Origin: Ampullaceana balthica
Lineage: Eukaryota > Mollusca > Gastropoda > Lymnaeidae
Length of the DNA: 64,000 bases
Direction of reading: 5' to 3'
NCBI GenBank assembly: GCA_944989445.1
Contig: CALYLW010001086.1
Location: forward strand, 62,001 to 126,000
Position numbers and translations under genes: made by a program. The notes below the pieces were generated by a model. That model ran no database searches. It was not told the origin of the DNA and saw nothing but the letters and a program-made list of their open reading frames with translations. Each line of letters starts with the position of its first letter. Position 1 is the stretch's first letter. Below, in pieces: positions 45,117-56,731 of this stretch.

Positions 45117-45120
45117 AAAT
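43719..45120 (+). pseudogene. LINE ORF2, inverted 5' half: end of endonuclease to reverse transcriptase fingers
   Basis: The plus strand begins WHLIDYVIVRKRDRQDVRVT and CWTDHRLIITKLNI, the last blocks of the APE-type endonuclease. It continues through the linker (DWFDENSEDIKQLLDEKHHL). After one frameshift near 44.55 kb it reads GKAPGSDAIPAEVYKEGG, NHRGISLLSIAGKILARIL, QCGFRKERGTIDMVFAARQL and the palm motif YVDLTKAFDTVGREGLWKI, ending GEFSDPFPVTN at the target-site duplication. The N-terminal endonuclease is missing. Confidence 0.93.
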
Positions 45121-46449
45121 AAACATATAAATATAATTGGAACTACTCATCTATCAAGTATCATGATTAATTATTTCTCTTAGATCAATGCAACGTTCGG
45201 TTGGCTTCAGTGTAAAAGATATAATTTAACGACGTGACAATATTAAATACCTCACAAGATTATATGTCATAAGATACCTGTTGAAAAACAAAGTACTTAT
45301 GGTGTTGTTAACAGCAGGCTTTTCTTTAGAGCAATTTCAAAAGGGTAATTTCATATCATTTCTTTTAACGCACTCGAGGTGTCTATTATTTTCTTAGATA
45401 CATGTTATTAATCATACACACTGATGTACTTGTAATTTTCACTCTTCCGCCTCCGAAAATTGGATAATTAATCTTCAGTTACTATCTCCAACTAAACAAA
45501 CCAGTTGACTTAATTCTTGGTGATCACTACATTGAATGCTCAAGCAGGCATAGAAGATTCATCAAAACGTAGTTCGGATATTTTTAAGTAGAATAATTAT
45601 TAAAAACTTGTACTACGCCCACCACAAATTAGCAACATATTTTCGAAGCAATTACCCTAAGACGGCACCAGAGTCTTTCTAAATTCTTTTAAAACGTATG
45701 TGATCGATCAAATGGTATTACATTACAACTAATTAGCGAGAAATTCTGTTCTAAACTCTGTTTGATCTTTTAAAGTAGATGTTGTAGATCATTGTGCGTG
45801 CGTGAGCAATAATTGTTGTTTCAATTGCAGACTGGTAAATGTTGAGTGATTACCATCCATATAACATATAACATATGAGATAGAAGAACGACCAATTCGT
45901 ACATTGGTAACGTATAACATGGGTAAATTGCGAGTCTATCTACCATGATTTAACGGTTGTCTACTTGTCAAAGATTGTCCAAAACTTTGAGTAAATTCTG
46001 AATGTTGCTTCCCGAGCATTAAGCCTGCCATCACGGAAGGCAGTAAGGAAGAAACACCTCAACGTAGATTAAATATGTATTGTTCATAGCCAGTAACCTT
46101 TGAGGAGCCAGAACTAGAAATTTATCGATAGGACTCAAGATTTTAAAGAATAAACCTTTAAAAAAAATGTAATCAATAAAACTGTTTGAAGTTTGCATAG
46201 AGCGAATATTTATTAAGTATTCATGTTTCGCTCCATATTGAGTTATACAAAGAGTTTTATAAAGTTATTGCTTGCAAGATTACGTTCCACTTATTCATCA
46301 TAGACAATGTGCGTCGTGTATAATAACTTCACGAAACAGGAGGTCGGTTTGTACGTGAGAAGGTCAAAGTAACCTAACCAGAAACAAATACAATGTATGA
46401 GTTAGGACTTTGATTGGGTCACCGGATATCCTCAGCGTGTCAGATGAAG

Positions 46450-46900
46450 AACGTCCAAAAAATATCCGGTTTCCAGAAAACTGAAGAGGTCTTGAGAAAT
46501 GGACGTTTCTCTTAAACTTCTGAAGACCATCTAAAAGCCTCACTGAAAGCTTGTATAGAACTCGGCGCACTTTGGAAGAATCGGCAACGGATACAGGGCG
46601 AGACGAGTGAATTTACACATGAGCTCGATACAAAGTGACGCGAAAACAACAGCATCGAAGGAGAACAAAAGACATGATAGGAAAACTAGCTGGAGTAGGA
46701 GGTGCACAAAGAGTGATGGAGAACAAAAGACTTGTTGCCGGGAGTACTAGAGGGTTGAGGTATAAAATGAGTGAGGGAGAACAAAAGACTTGCCGGGAGT
46801 TTCGGCTAGAGTAGGGGAATACAAAGAGTGAATGAGCTCGCAGCATGTATTCCAAACCCATACACTCCCGCAGAGTACAGATTCAACTCTGCCATTAGCT
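46450..46900 (-). other. Conserved noncoding block upstream of GPCR copy 1
   Basis: Matches 60080-60390 better than the intervening flank does. Shared runs include AAGTGACGCGAAAACAACAG, CTTCTGAAGACC.(A/T)CTAAAAGC and GAATGAGCTC.CAGCATG. No shared reading frame was recognised. It may hold the promoter or a 5' noncoding exon of the receptor gene, or a structured RNA. Confidence 0.5.
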
Positions 46901-48260
46901 AAAACTTCAAACAATCGCATGTTTCGATGCTTACCTTAAAAACAACATAGGGACAAACATGTTCAGTTAATTCTACCGGATATTCTTCACCCATTTTCAG
47001 ATCAATCAATTTAGTACAAATAAATGCCCACATTTACTCATAGGATCGATATTTTTCCTCATGTACAATTTTGCAGCGTCCTTTGTGATATTTTTAAATG
47101 TAACGCATTTATGATACACAAGTCGTAATGATGTTGGTTACTTTCATATAGTGCTTTTGTCCATGCTACTTAAGCACATCTCGCCATATCGAAAACAACA
47201 CAAAAATACTTTCCATAAGCGTATAATAATTGTCTGTATAGGAGAGTCTGTAATTTATAAGATGACTAGTGTACACCCGTCAAAAATGACGGAAGTTTTC
47301 AGCTGAAATATATTTGTTTTATAAAAAATGCACTTTTTATGGCGCCTATGGCACCGACCTTTTTCAAAAGTCCAACTAACTTGTCCTTGTTTGATAAATA
47401 CGAAATATTAAACTTTCTGAAATGTACACAAAGTATTTTATGATAGGGGTTTCAGGGCGCCTACGGCGCCCCGTTTGTTGTTTTATTTTATAATTAACCA
47501 TCATCAAATCCTCTTTTTACATTGATCCCTTTTCCAAAATTAAAATATGAGCGAAAACAATGACGCAATATTATATTTTTTACAGCGCATTTTTAATTTG
47601 CACACCTTTTGATGCATTGGTGCAGTAATTTGGTTTTCCCCGCTTTCTAAAATTTGTAGCCTCAGGACAGACTGACTTGCGTGACAATTGCAAATTATAT
47701 AGTTTTATATTTATAATGTAAGATGACGCAAGATAAGATAAGGAAGTGACATAAATATTTGATCCTCGGAGCTTCAATTACCCTAGCTACGGCACAGAAA
47801 TGTGATTCGACTTTGAAATGTCTCAATGTCTTGTGTTTCAGTACAAGCTTCTTGTCTGAATACGTTTTAGTCGTCAGCCACTGCTCTGTAAATGCTGACA
47901 AATGTTTTGTTTAAATGTTGCTGGTTTCTTCAGCTCCACGTCTTCACTGGCCGAGTGGTAAATTAAGGTCAGGTACTGTCCTAGAGATACAATTAAAAGA
48001 CTTTGTCAGTCCCAACAAAAATAAATTTAATGAAAAAAACAGCAAACACATTTTTGTTATATTCTGTTACTCTATGAAACATATTGTTACAACTGATAAT
48101 ATTAGTGAACATTTAGCCATAGGACGAGAACTAAGTTTCCATTGTTAGAAATAAATGTGTCAACTCTTCTGGGTCCTAGAGTTTCTGTGGATTAGTTATG
48201 ATGTTCCACATACTAATGATGCCACCCTAAGAAGACTCACCGGTAGCTATTTGGCGGGCG
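46901..48260. other. Noncoding spacer with two GC-rich short palindromes
   Basis: GGCGCCTATGGCACC at about 47341 and the perfect hairpin GGGCGCC-TAC-GGCGCCC at 47455-47471, in strongly AT-rich surroundings. No gene recognised. Confidence 0.5.
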
Positions 48261-48264
48261 TTGA

Positions 48265-48500
48265 CCAGCTTTGGTCTCTGGATTAACTGAGCTTTGGTAT
48301 CTGGATTTACTGAGCTTTGGTCTCTTCATTAAACGAGCTTTGGTCTCTGGATTAACTGAGCTTTGGTATCTGGATTTACTGAGCTTTGGTCTCTTCATTA
48401 AACGAGCTTTGGTATCTGGATTTACTGAGATTTTGGTGTCTAAACTAACAGATTTTTTATGTCTGGATTAATTGAGATTTGGTTTCTTCATTAACTGAGC
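48265..48500. repeat. 23-bp tandem repeat with a 69-bp higher-order unit
   Basis: Units begin GAGCTTTGGT and alternate CTCTGGATTAACT, ATCTGGATTTACT and CTCTTCATTAAAC. The three-unit set repeats, then decays to the right. Confidence 0.9.
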
Positions 48501-49600
48501 TTTTTCTTACCTCCGTGTCCTATCCTTTGCAATTTCTTATGATTATAAATTACCAAGAGACCCAGGTCGTGATTGTCGTTTGAAACGCCTAGAATTGCCT
48601 GAATATGAGAATCGCTGAAATGACCTCCTGCCTTGGCCAGACAACGTAGAAGAGAGAGCTTGTTTTCACTTCAGCAAAAAAAACGGAAATATTTTTCTCT
48701 CTTCACAATGGCAATTAACTTGGATTACCTGAACTTATAGCAAGTCTTATAAAATGGTAATAAAGAATCAGGTACCACAAAGGATCAGGTACCCAAAAGA
48801 ATCAGGTACCACAAATGATCAGGTATCACATCTTATCTTTCTCAAACATGTGATGAATTTATTTAAATGATGGAGCATAAAATAAGAGACGCAATTTAGG
48901 GTGGTTTAAGAACTGCATGATTTTTTGATACTTCAGTTTATCGGTAAATTCCACTCCAGGCCGGCTCTAAATTGATCAGTTCACTGTTATTGTGACGTTT
49001 GTTTCACAAGACAATGGGCTCCCTATTAAACGTTTTCTAGCTTTTCCAGAGATGAGTAGCAATTTCTGCATTTCATCAGCTGCATATTGATACTACAGAG
49101 AAAGGCGAATCAAGAAATCAAGCCATAAACATTTGAATAAAATGGACGAGTTTGAATTTATGTGAAATTTTTAGAGTTACTTGCTGAATGAATTTCATAA
49201 GGCTAGTCAATCACTCCAAGACCCTTATAGTCTAGATGTGTGTGTAGAATAGTGTATACATCACTTACGGTTCTACTGTGGACACAACTACTGTCACCAT
49301 GATTAGTCCAACTATTTCCCTTATATGTATCGGTAGAATCAGACATTAAAATAATTTTTCCAATGATAATTATCAGGTTGTTACTTTTTAACTTATAATA
49401 TTTTAGTATTTTAAACCTATTTTCTTTAAGGGATCCCCATTTCGCAGATTGAATGGCTATTTCTTTACTTGCTTGAATCATGTATAATTTAAAATGTGTA
49501 GTCAATGAAGCAGATTTAATAATTACTGTTTTCAATTGTGAGTCACCTTTGTCTGTACTGTAATCAGTACAAGCTGTGGAGAATGAATAAATGAATGAAT
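48501..49600. other. AT-rich spacer with a small AGGTAC-containing repeat
   Basis: At 48767-48828 about four units of AATCAGGTACCACAAA(G/T)G-type sequence. The rest is unremarkable. Confidence 0.5.
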
Positions 49601-49602
49601 GC

Positions 49603-49955
49603 TTTCTTCTATGGCGTTACCACTGTCCATACTAGACTAACATGCTCGTTGTGCTAACACTATCCATGCTAGACTAACATGCCCGTTGTGCTACCACTAT
49701 CCATGCTAGACTAACATGCTCGTTATGCTAACACTATCCATGCTAGACTAGCATGCTCGTTGTGCTACCACTATCCATGCTAGACTAACATGCTCGTTGT
49801 GCTACCACTATCCATGCTAGACTAACACTAACATGCTCGTTGTGCTACCACTATCCATGCTAGACCTACATGCTCGTTGTGCTACCACTATCCATGCTAA
49901 TAAATGTATAACATATAAAGAGGGTATTAGTTAGACCATGCTAGACCAACATGCT
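49603..49955. repeat. 37-bp minisatellite, about eight copies
   Basis: Units contain CCACTATCCATGCTAGACTA followed by ACATGCTCGTTGTGCTA, with single-base variants and one internal 6-bp duplication (ACTAACACTAAC). The last copy is separated by ~45 bp. Confidence 0.94.
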
Positions 49956-51885
49956 CGTTGCTCTCTGATCTTCAAAAACTGTGTCAAATAAAATATTTAA
50001 AAAACTCGTCAAATTATTCTTAAAATTTTCTGTCTTCTCATAATCTTTCAAATCCTTAAGAAGACTGTTAAACAATTTTGTTACCGCCGATTCAAATGGG
50101 ATATGTTTGTTTGACTGTAGTATAAGTTGTAAAAAATATGGAGATATTTGTCTTTGACTGTAATATAAGTTGTACAAGATATGGAGATATGTGTCTTTGA
50201 CTGAAGAGATCCTAAAAAAAAACTTTAAAGAGATCATTAATATAAGCAGACGTATATTAAATCCCATCAATAACGCGTCGATGAAAGATTTGTTTACCAA
50301 AGAAATGAAATTATTATACTAACACGGCAATAACTTATATTTTTGTTTCTTCATTTTGTTACCTTTGTTGATGCCGTTCGTTTTTTAGTTATTTTTTTAA
50401 TGAAGAAGAAGACTACAAAAACCATTTGCCGAAGGCTTTTAAGCTTGAAGAAACATAGAACTGAATCCTCTTATATTGTCTGTATTCTATGTTTACGAAT
50501 GTCTCCGGGTAAACATTAAAAAATAATTTTATTTTAAATTTTTTTACAAATAGATTTTTTTAAGCATGATTGAATGCTTTTGAAATTGAATTAATTTTAC
50601 ATGAAAACACTAAAGGTGAGAGGTTATATAGAAAATACTTTCATCGTAAAAAAGAAACGAAGCGTAGCAATTTTCATTGAAAGAATAGGTATCCGCTTAT
50701 GGAATAACTTTACGTATTATTAAGGAGCTTCTGATCTAAATCACAACCAAGCTGATTCTCATTGCATTGATAACACATTTTAACATTTGTGATGAGGCGA
50801 AATCTATAAAGATATCTAAACCCTTTCCCATTAATTTCTTTCAGTTTATGAACAAAGTTGGTTTCAAAATAATGTTTTTGTAGTATCAAGTGTAACTTTA
50901 CTTTACTGCATTGTGAGTAAGTTACGGAGAGTTGGTGCACACCAGTCTGTGCTACATGAGCGTAAACTTTAAAAGAATTCGTATATGTATATGCTACATA
51001 ACACTCCAAAAATAATTTGTAAAGAAAATTCAGTAAAGAAAAAACAAAGAACTCATGAAATTATCTACAAATTATTTCTATATTCTTCTTGATTTAAAAC
51101 TACTGAAACCAAAAATTAAAATATGGTTTTAACTTTTTTAAAAATTGAACCGGAAGCATACAGTAATGAGGAGTTGAACGCAATTTTTATTGTAAAACTC
51201 CCTCTCTTCATACAACATCAATATAAGTATAAGCCAATCATATGCGGACCACAAAGCAGCTGATAAAAGCATTTACATGGAGTTTCTGTTTGAGGAACTA
51301 CTGCAAGAGGTATGTGTAAAATTAGAATCAACGTTCAATGTGAATATTTCTAGGAATTTTCCATAAACCTAGGCCAATGAAAAGGATACCCATTAACATA
51401 AATATTTATTTTTCATCAAAATATCAGAAAAACAAATGAGAAACATTGATTTGCACACAAGTGGGACTATCAGAAACAACGTTCACAGAACAGCACAGAA
51501 ACATTCAACGGTAAATTCCATATAGCTTAACCATTGGAGTACCTGGAAATGCAGATGACATGATAGCTCTACAACGTTGAAAATGCATTTATATAGTGAA
51601 ATAGTTTAAATAACTTACAGATGCATTGGTTAAGGCTTGTCTCAATCAAATGGGACAAAAAAAAATATGTTAATGTCGCGAACACACAAATTGGCACAGA
51701 GATTAGCTGAGAGGCAGGCTGGCCACAAATGAAGTAGATTGATGTGTTTGTGAAGGACGTTCTTGTAATTGATCCTTTATCACGCGTTTAAATTTGATTT
51801 GAACACTTCTATTGGACGTACGTAATGAACACGCAATGAACACCTAATTAATAAGTAGTATTTGAATTTTCATGATACTAGAATT
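49956..51885. other. AT-rich noncoding stretch with a ~47-bp tandem duplication
   Basis: At about 50114-50210 a block with GTATAAGTTGTA and ATATGGAGATAT occurs twice. Open frames at 49941-50300 and 50710-51009 show no domain and low-complexity composition. Confidence 0.45.
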
Positions 51886-51886
51886 A

Positions 51887-52085
51887 AGGTTGGTCCACAC
51901 ATCCAATTTTCCGCACAAATTTTGATAAAAATTTGTTAAATAACCATCGAAAATTGTGTCACAAATTGCCTCATGCATTTTTTTTATTTGGTGAACTCAT
52001 TATTTATTTTTAGCTATGTATAAAGATTTTGACAGCTGTGACAAGACCAAGTTTTGATGGAAAATTTGATGTGTGGACTGACACT
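51887..52085. mobile_element. ~200-bp MITE
   Basis: Left end GGTTGGTCCACACATCCAAT and right end, read inward, GTGTCAGTCCACACATCAAA. About 25 bp pair with a few mismatches (both continue into AATTTTCC). The AT-rich interior has no coding sequence. Target-site duplication not clear. Confidence 0.75.
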
Positions 52086-53216
52086 TACGCTCATAAAGAT
52101 TTGGAAAGGGTTTTTTTTTAACTGGTAGGAAAAATATTGTGTGTTTTTTAACTTCTTAATATTATATTGTCATGTGAGAATTTTAAATAAGACAAATGAA
52201 AACATTTTTTAAGATTAATAAAATTATTTTTCTAAAAGGTTGGTGAATTTTTCCACAATATTTAAACAACAAATCGCAATATTATAACATTATTTTAAAA
52301 GTGCTTCTTTGTAATAAATATAAATGTACATCAACTTATGTGAAAAAATGTCACGAACATATTTCCTTGCTTTAAGAAAATAATTTCATAAAATTCTATT
52401 TCAAAATTTTTTAAGAAACGCATTTGATGTCATGAGAATGACTGAATATATTTTTTTAAAAATCTTTTCAAAGAACTTTACGACACTCGAAGGTTCAGTG
52501 TGAATTTAACGACCACGTAAGCCTGATCATTAGGAAGGGATATTAATAGTAATTTTAAGTTTAATATTTGTAAGTATAATTTGAAGCAATGGTGGTCTAT
52601 TAAATACTTTAATAAGAATACGCTACATTTTATTATCTTGAGCGTTCAAACCTAAACTTATCAATCAGTCTACAAGTCTACTCAAAATAAGTCTGCAACC
52701 TTTCACAAACATTAATGTGCAACCCTACAAACAATTAATCTGCAACACTACAAAAACTAAATTTTCAAATCTTCTATATTGTTATTGGCAATGTCGGTGT
52801 GCAAAATATGTTTGTAATTGTTTCAAAATATCACATAATTAAATATTCTGTAAGTTGCTTCTGTTTAGTTTATTGCTGAAAATCTAAACTTTGTACCAAC
52901 AGTTTTTAAAAAAAATTATTTCGATGATCTTGATTACTTATAATATAAGCCAAATTTCACATTTAAAATTATAATTATATAGGTATCTAAATAAGTTAAT
53001 GATAACTACATACACTTTAATACAAGAGGTTTATAAATTAATTCATTAGTTCACCGTCAACTTTTAAATGCGATAATAAAAATATAAAATGAGGCATCAT
53101 TTCAGAATAAAACCGTAGAATCAAATGAACGTCACAGTTGTGTTAGTCAACTAATAATTTATTTATTTTTCGATCAAACAATAATTGCTTTGTGTATCTT
53201 GTATTTTATTGATCAC
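52086..53216. other. AT-rich noncoding spacer
   Basis: No supported feature. Confidence 0.45.
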
Positions 53217-53509
53217 ATTGGGGCCTTCCATAAAGTATGTCACGCTCCAAAGGGGGGGGGGTGTAAGAAAGTGTGACAGTATGTGGCAGGGGGAGGGGGG
53301 TCAGGCCATAACTTTAAAAAATAATTTTCAAAAATTTTGTTAAACATTTGAATTAGATATATGTCAAAATAGCTTAAAATGCGTATCACCTGAATGTGTT
53401 GTTCTTAAATCTGAATGGGATGCAGCCGGACTAATATATGGATCAGGAATAGTTTGACAATCATGTTCGCACAAGCCAATATTTCACTCAACTTGTGAAA
53501 TATCAGGAC

Positions 53510-54064
53510 ATAAAATGTTGCGACATAGTACGAAGCTCATAATTCAACGTTTTACCTTCGAGATTCTTGCCTCCTCTAATCCCAATCGACCAAGCAACTG
53601 ATGGGCTTAGAGCCACAGAAAGAGCATATGCAGATTCTCATAAATTTCCTTTCATGTTTGTGGCCCAAACTCTCAAATTTGATGACATTATGCCGAGATC
53701 AACAGGAGTTTTCAAAGTACAAACATATGCTCTTTATTGTCCATCTTTGCAGACAAGTTTACTTGATCGAATTTTCAAAGTATGTCACTTATATTTGTCT
53801 CACAAACAATGTTGAAGAAACATGCAGGACAACACAGAGATCGGGCTCTGGAGAATGTGCCCCCCCCCCACCCAAACTGTTCAAGAATCCACTCAGATAA
53901 AACGCACGCATACTTTGAGAATCGCTTCTAGATGGCAAAGAGAACCCATGGCAGTTATTGCCAGAAGAGAAAATGCACATACAGAGGCTGTTGCGTGGCT
54001 AGATGAGGACGAGTTGATCTGTTTGCAATTATCCGACCAGGAAACGATGATGGTGAAAGATTGA
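53510..54064 (+). pseudogene. Broken open frames inside the TIR element, function unknown
   Basis: ADSHKFPFMFVAQTLKFDDI is followed by MPRST, and a later frame reads RIASRWQREPMAVIARRENA. The other copy (61.92-62.15 kb, minus strand) preserves ADSHKFPSLFVAQTLKFDDI, so this may be a remnant of the element's protein. No catalytic motif of a known transposase was recognised. Confidence 0.35.
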
Positions 54065-54180
54065 TGTCAGTCATTCCTATGAATAAACACTTCACTTCAA
54101 CGTTGTAAGATGATGTCCAGTGAATATTTTTGAATTAAACATAAGTCATAGGAACATAATAAACAGATTCAATATAGCAC

Positions 54181-54775
54181 TCTAAATGCCCCGCTGCGTA
54201 GCATATGCCGTAGACTTGCTCACGGAGAGTGCAAAGAAAGTGGAGAAAGAACGGACACAAACTACAGCACGAAAAAATCAAAACAACGCGAGTGAACGTC
54301 GGTTTGTAGGAAATGACGGCTCATTGTTGGTTTCGAGACATTCGCACTGTGGTTATCTACCTGGCCACCACCCTTTACCACATCAGCTTGCCAACTATAA
54401 ACTGTGATTGGCCGACCCTAGCGAGGGTCAGCCATGTTTGCAATAAAGGGGTAAAGAACGGGCACAGACATTTTTTTTTAATTTAAAAAATGTTTTCGCT
54501 GGGACTTGAACCCAAGACCTTCCCCATATAAGGCGGGCGTGATAACCAGTACACTACGAATTTCACGTTATTCTGTGAAGGAACAATGCAAGTGGACGCA
54601 AGGACCATTGTTGGTTTCGAGAGATTGGTCGACCCCAGCGAGGGTCATTCGTCATGCTCGATTGCACATACTCCCTTTGGTGAAGGGGGCGGGTGGAGGG
54701 TTAGAGAGTCGGCGTGCGTGCGTGGTGTCCCGCATGGTTGGGCGATATAGAGAATTATATATACAGATGAGTTGG
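54181..54775 (+). repeat. Composite tRNA-like repeat, best-preserved copy
   Basis: Starts with a hairpin-like GCTGCGTAGCATATGCCGT, followed by TGCAAAGAAAGTGGAGAAAG and the other blocks shared with 24.7 and 30.3 kb. It ends GAGAATTATATATACAGATG. It carries a tRNA-like core on the minus strand. Confidence 0.85.
54496..54570 (-). tRNA. tRNA-like core of the composite repeat (pseudo-tRNA)
   Basis: On the minus strand: A box TAGTGTACTGG, anticodon arm CCCGC-CTTATAT-GGGGA (formal anticodon UAU, two stem mismatches), T-arm TTGGGTTCAAGTCCCAG with a perfect B box GGTTCAAGTCC. The acceptor stem does not close. It likely descends from a tRNA of the Val/Ile type and acted as a Pol III promoter. Confidence 0.6.
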
Positions 54776-55690
54776 TCACATAATAATTTCTCAATCTAGT
54801 CTTTTTTTTAGTCAAATTGTTTTGTTTTCTTTTTATTATTTAATCACTGGTTGAGGTCAAGTTTCGCTAATCTACTTCTTATCTTGTGTCAATAGAATGC
54901 ATAATCGGAAGATTATCTAAAACTTGACCTCACTCATTGTGAATGAAAAGGTAGCAGATAAATTATGTTTATTATAAAATTGTCAAGTCTAATTTTGCAC
55001 ACAAAAAATTCAAATTCTATCTAGATTGAGTTACTGTTTCATTCATTGAATAACTGTGACAATTGTTGACAATTAACTATTCTACTATTAAAGTTATTTT
55101 AATAATCTGATAGTTTGTAACGCAATTTCCCATGGGATAAATTGCGTTTATATTTTTGAAATGTATGTCGAGCTTGCACATGCAACTACTCCTGAACCAT
55201 ACCAGATAGAGGGTTCGGGTCTTTTCAAATATGCTAAGGAGGTCCCAAGGATGTGCAACGGCCAAATAAAATACCGAAAAGGTTTAGTGGATTTCCTGGA
55301 AAATTAAAAAAACCGAAAAAATATGAGTATTTTGTCAATTTCTCGCCAATCATAACATCTATCGGGTTGAAACAAACGCCAAACGATAGTTAATAATATT
55401 TAGAACAATTTTAGTAGCAATTATTGAAAGCAATTTTTTTGTCTATTTTCAAAATTATTGATTTGAAATGACTTTTAATTTAATCTAGAATGATAGTTAA
55501 TGGGGTTTCCCGAATTTGTGAATGCGTTGCGCATTATATTGACACATTCTTGGTGTGATGTAGTGTGAGGGGATATGACGTCATATTTTGTTTAGTTTCG
55601 TAATTACTTATTTGAAATGACTTTTTATGTAACCTAGAATGATTTCACTTGAATGATAAAAAACGTTTAAAAAAAACAAGTTTTTGACTA

Positions 55691-56025
55691 TAACTCCTTT
55701 ATATACGAGACATAACTAAAAGAATGTTCATTGTAATATGCAGCGCACGAAAATCCAAAAATCTAAAATTTTAGTTATGTCTCGTAAAACATGTGTAATA
55801 TAATACGCACCGATCGGGAATATATTTTTAAAAAGAATCGTCAAAATAATACACACAGTACATTCGAGCGATCTGAAATTTTGATTATTCATTTTTATCA
55901 TCGGCACCAGTCTGACTGCAAAATTTTAGCTTGCAGGCTTACGAGGAAATGGTTTAAAAATTGATCCATAGTTTTTCGGCATTCAAGGCCTCAAGCGGAC
56001 ACCACGAGTTAATATGAAGGATTTT
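55691..56025 (-). repeat. Dispersed copy of the TAAATCC-ended repeat
   Basis: Begins TAACTCCTTTATATACGAGA and ends GAGTTAATATGAAGGATTT. Internally similar to 39561-40023. Inserted within the 53220-56549 element. Confidence 0.8.
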
Positions 56026-56731
56026 TTTAAAATTCGGAAATTCTTTTCGGAAATTGCGTTTAAATACTCATTCGAGTTTTTATTACTAGTTTTAAGTGTT
56101 ACCGGATTTCGGCTCCAGCTCCGGCAAATCCAGAATCTTGTTAGTTTTTACGAATCCCGGCTTCGGTTCTGGCAGGATTTTACTTCATAAATCCGGCTGC
56201 GCGGTAGAGCCATAATTTATATATATTCATAATGGCTCCGGCAAATCCGAAATCCGGCCATTTTAACAAATCTCACTTCATAAATCTGGCCAAATCCGGC
56301 TCCGGTCGGATTTCAAAATTTTGAGTCCGGTACATCCCTACTTTAAAGTGGAAATTTTATATTTTAATACAATTTAATAGTGAAGTCTATTTGAAGTATT
56401 AAATTTAATATTTTAATTAGGTTAATAAAAAAAAATTGAAAGTGAGACGTACTTTAGGGGGGGGGCGAGATTTGTGACAGTTTGCGACAAGGGAAGAGGG
56501 GGGGGGTCAAATGGTCAAAAATAGCGTGACGAACTTTATGGACGGCCCCATTCCTATTCTATATGATATATCCCCCTGTGACCATTAAGTAAATATTTTC
56601 ATACACACAATTTTGAAAATAATCCTATGCTCATTATGATTTCTGTTCATTACATTTTAATTAATACCATTGGGATTGTAACACTGAAATATAGTTTAAA
56701 CCAGCATAATTGCATTTTCCCATTATTAATA

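Larger units (their letters stand above)
40700..46900. repeat. Segmental duplication, copy 1 (contains GPCR copy 1 and a later LINE)
   Basis: Colinear in the same orientation with 56560-60390: the 3' flank (CACACAAT..T...AATAATCCT), the GPCR, the 5' flank (TTTTAACGCACT near 45.37 kb; CCCTAAGA.GGCACCA near 45.66 kb; ATCATTGTGCGTG near 45.79 kb) and the 46.45-46.90 kb block. The LINE at 42565-45116 is absent from copy 2. Confidence 0.85.
53220..56549. mobile_element. TIR DNA transposon of unassigned superfamily, copy 1, with two later insertions
   Basis: Termini GGGGCCTTCCATAAAGTATG and, read inward, GGGGCCGTCCATAAAGTTCG, both running on into TCACGC and then C/G-rich runs. The 3-bp repeat ATT flanks it (53217-53219, 56550-56552). 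The body matches 60666-62479 in inverted orientation. Relative to that copy it carries a composite tRNA-like repeat (54181-54775) and a TAAATCC-type repeat (55691-56025). A region rich in CCGGA motifs lies at 56.10-56.34 kb. Confidence 0.85.

Noticed and set aside
49941..50300. 119-residue open frame on the minus strand
   Set aside because: It includes a tandem duplication and low-complexity Leu/Phe/Lys sequence, with no signal of a family.
53567..54064. Host exon in the TIR element
   Set aside because: Present in both copies of the element and broken by frameshifts. More likely element-derived, kept only as a low-confidence pseudogene.
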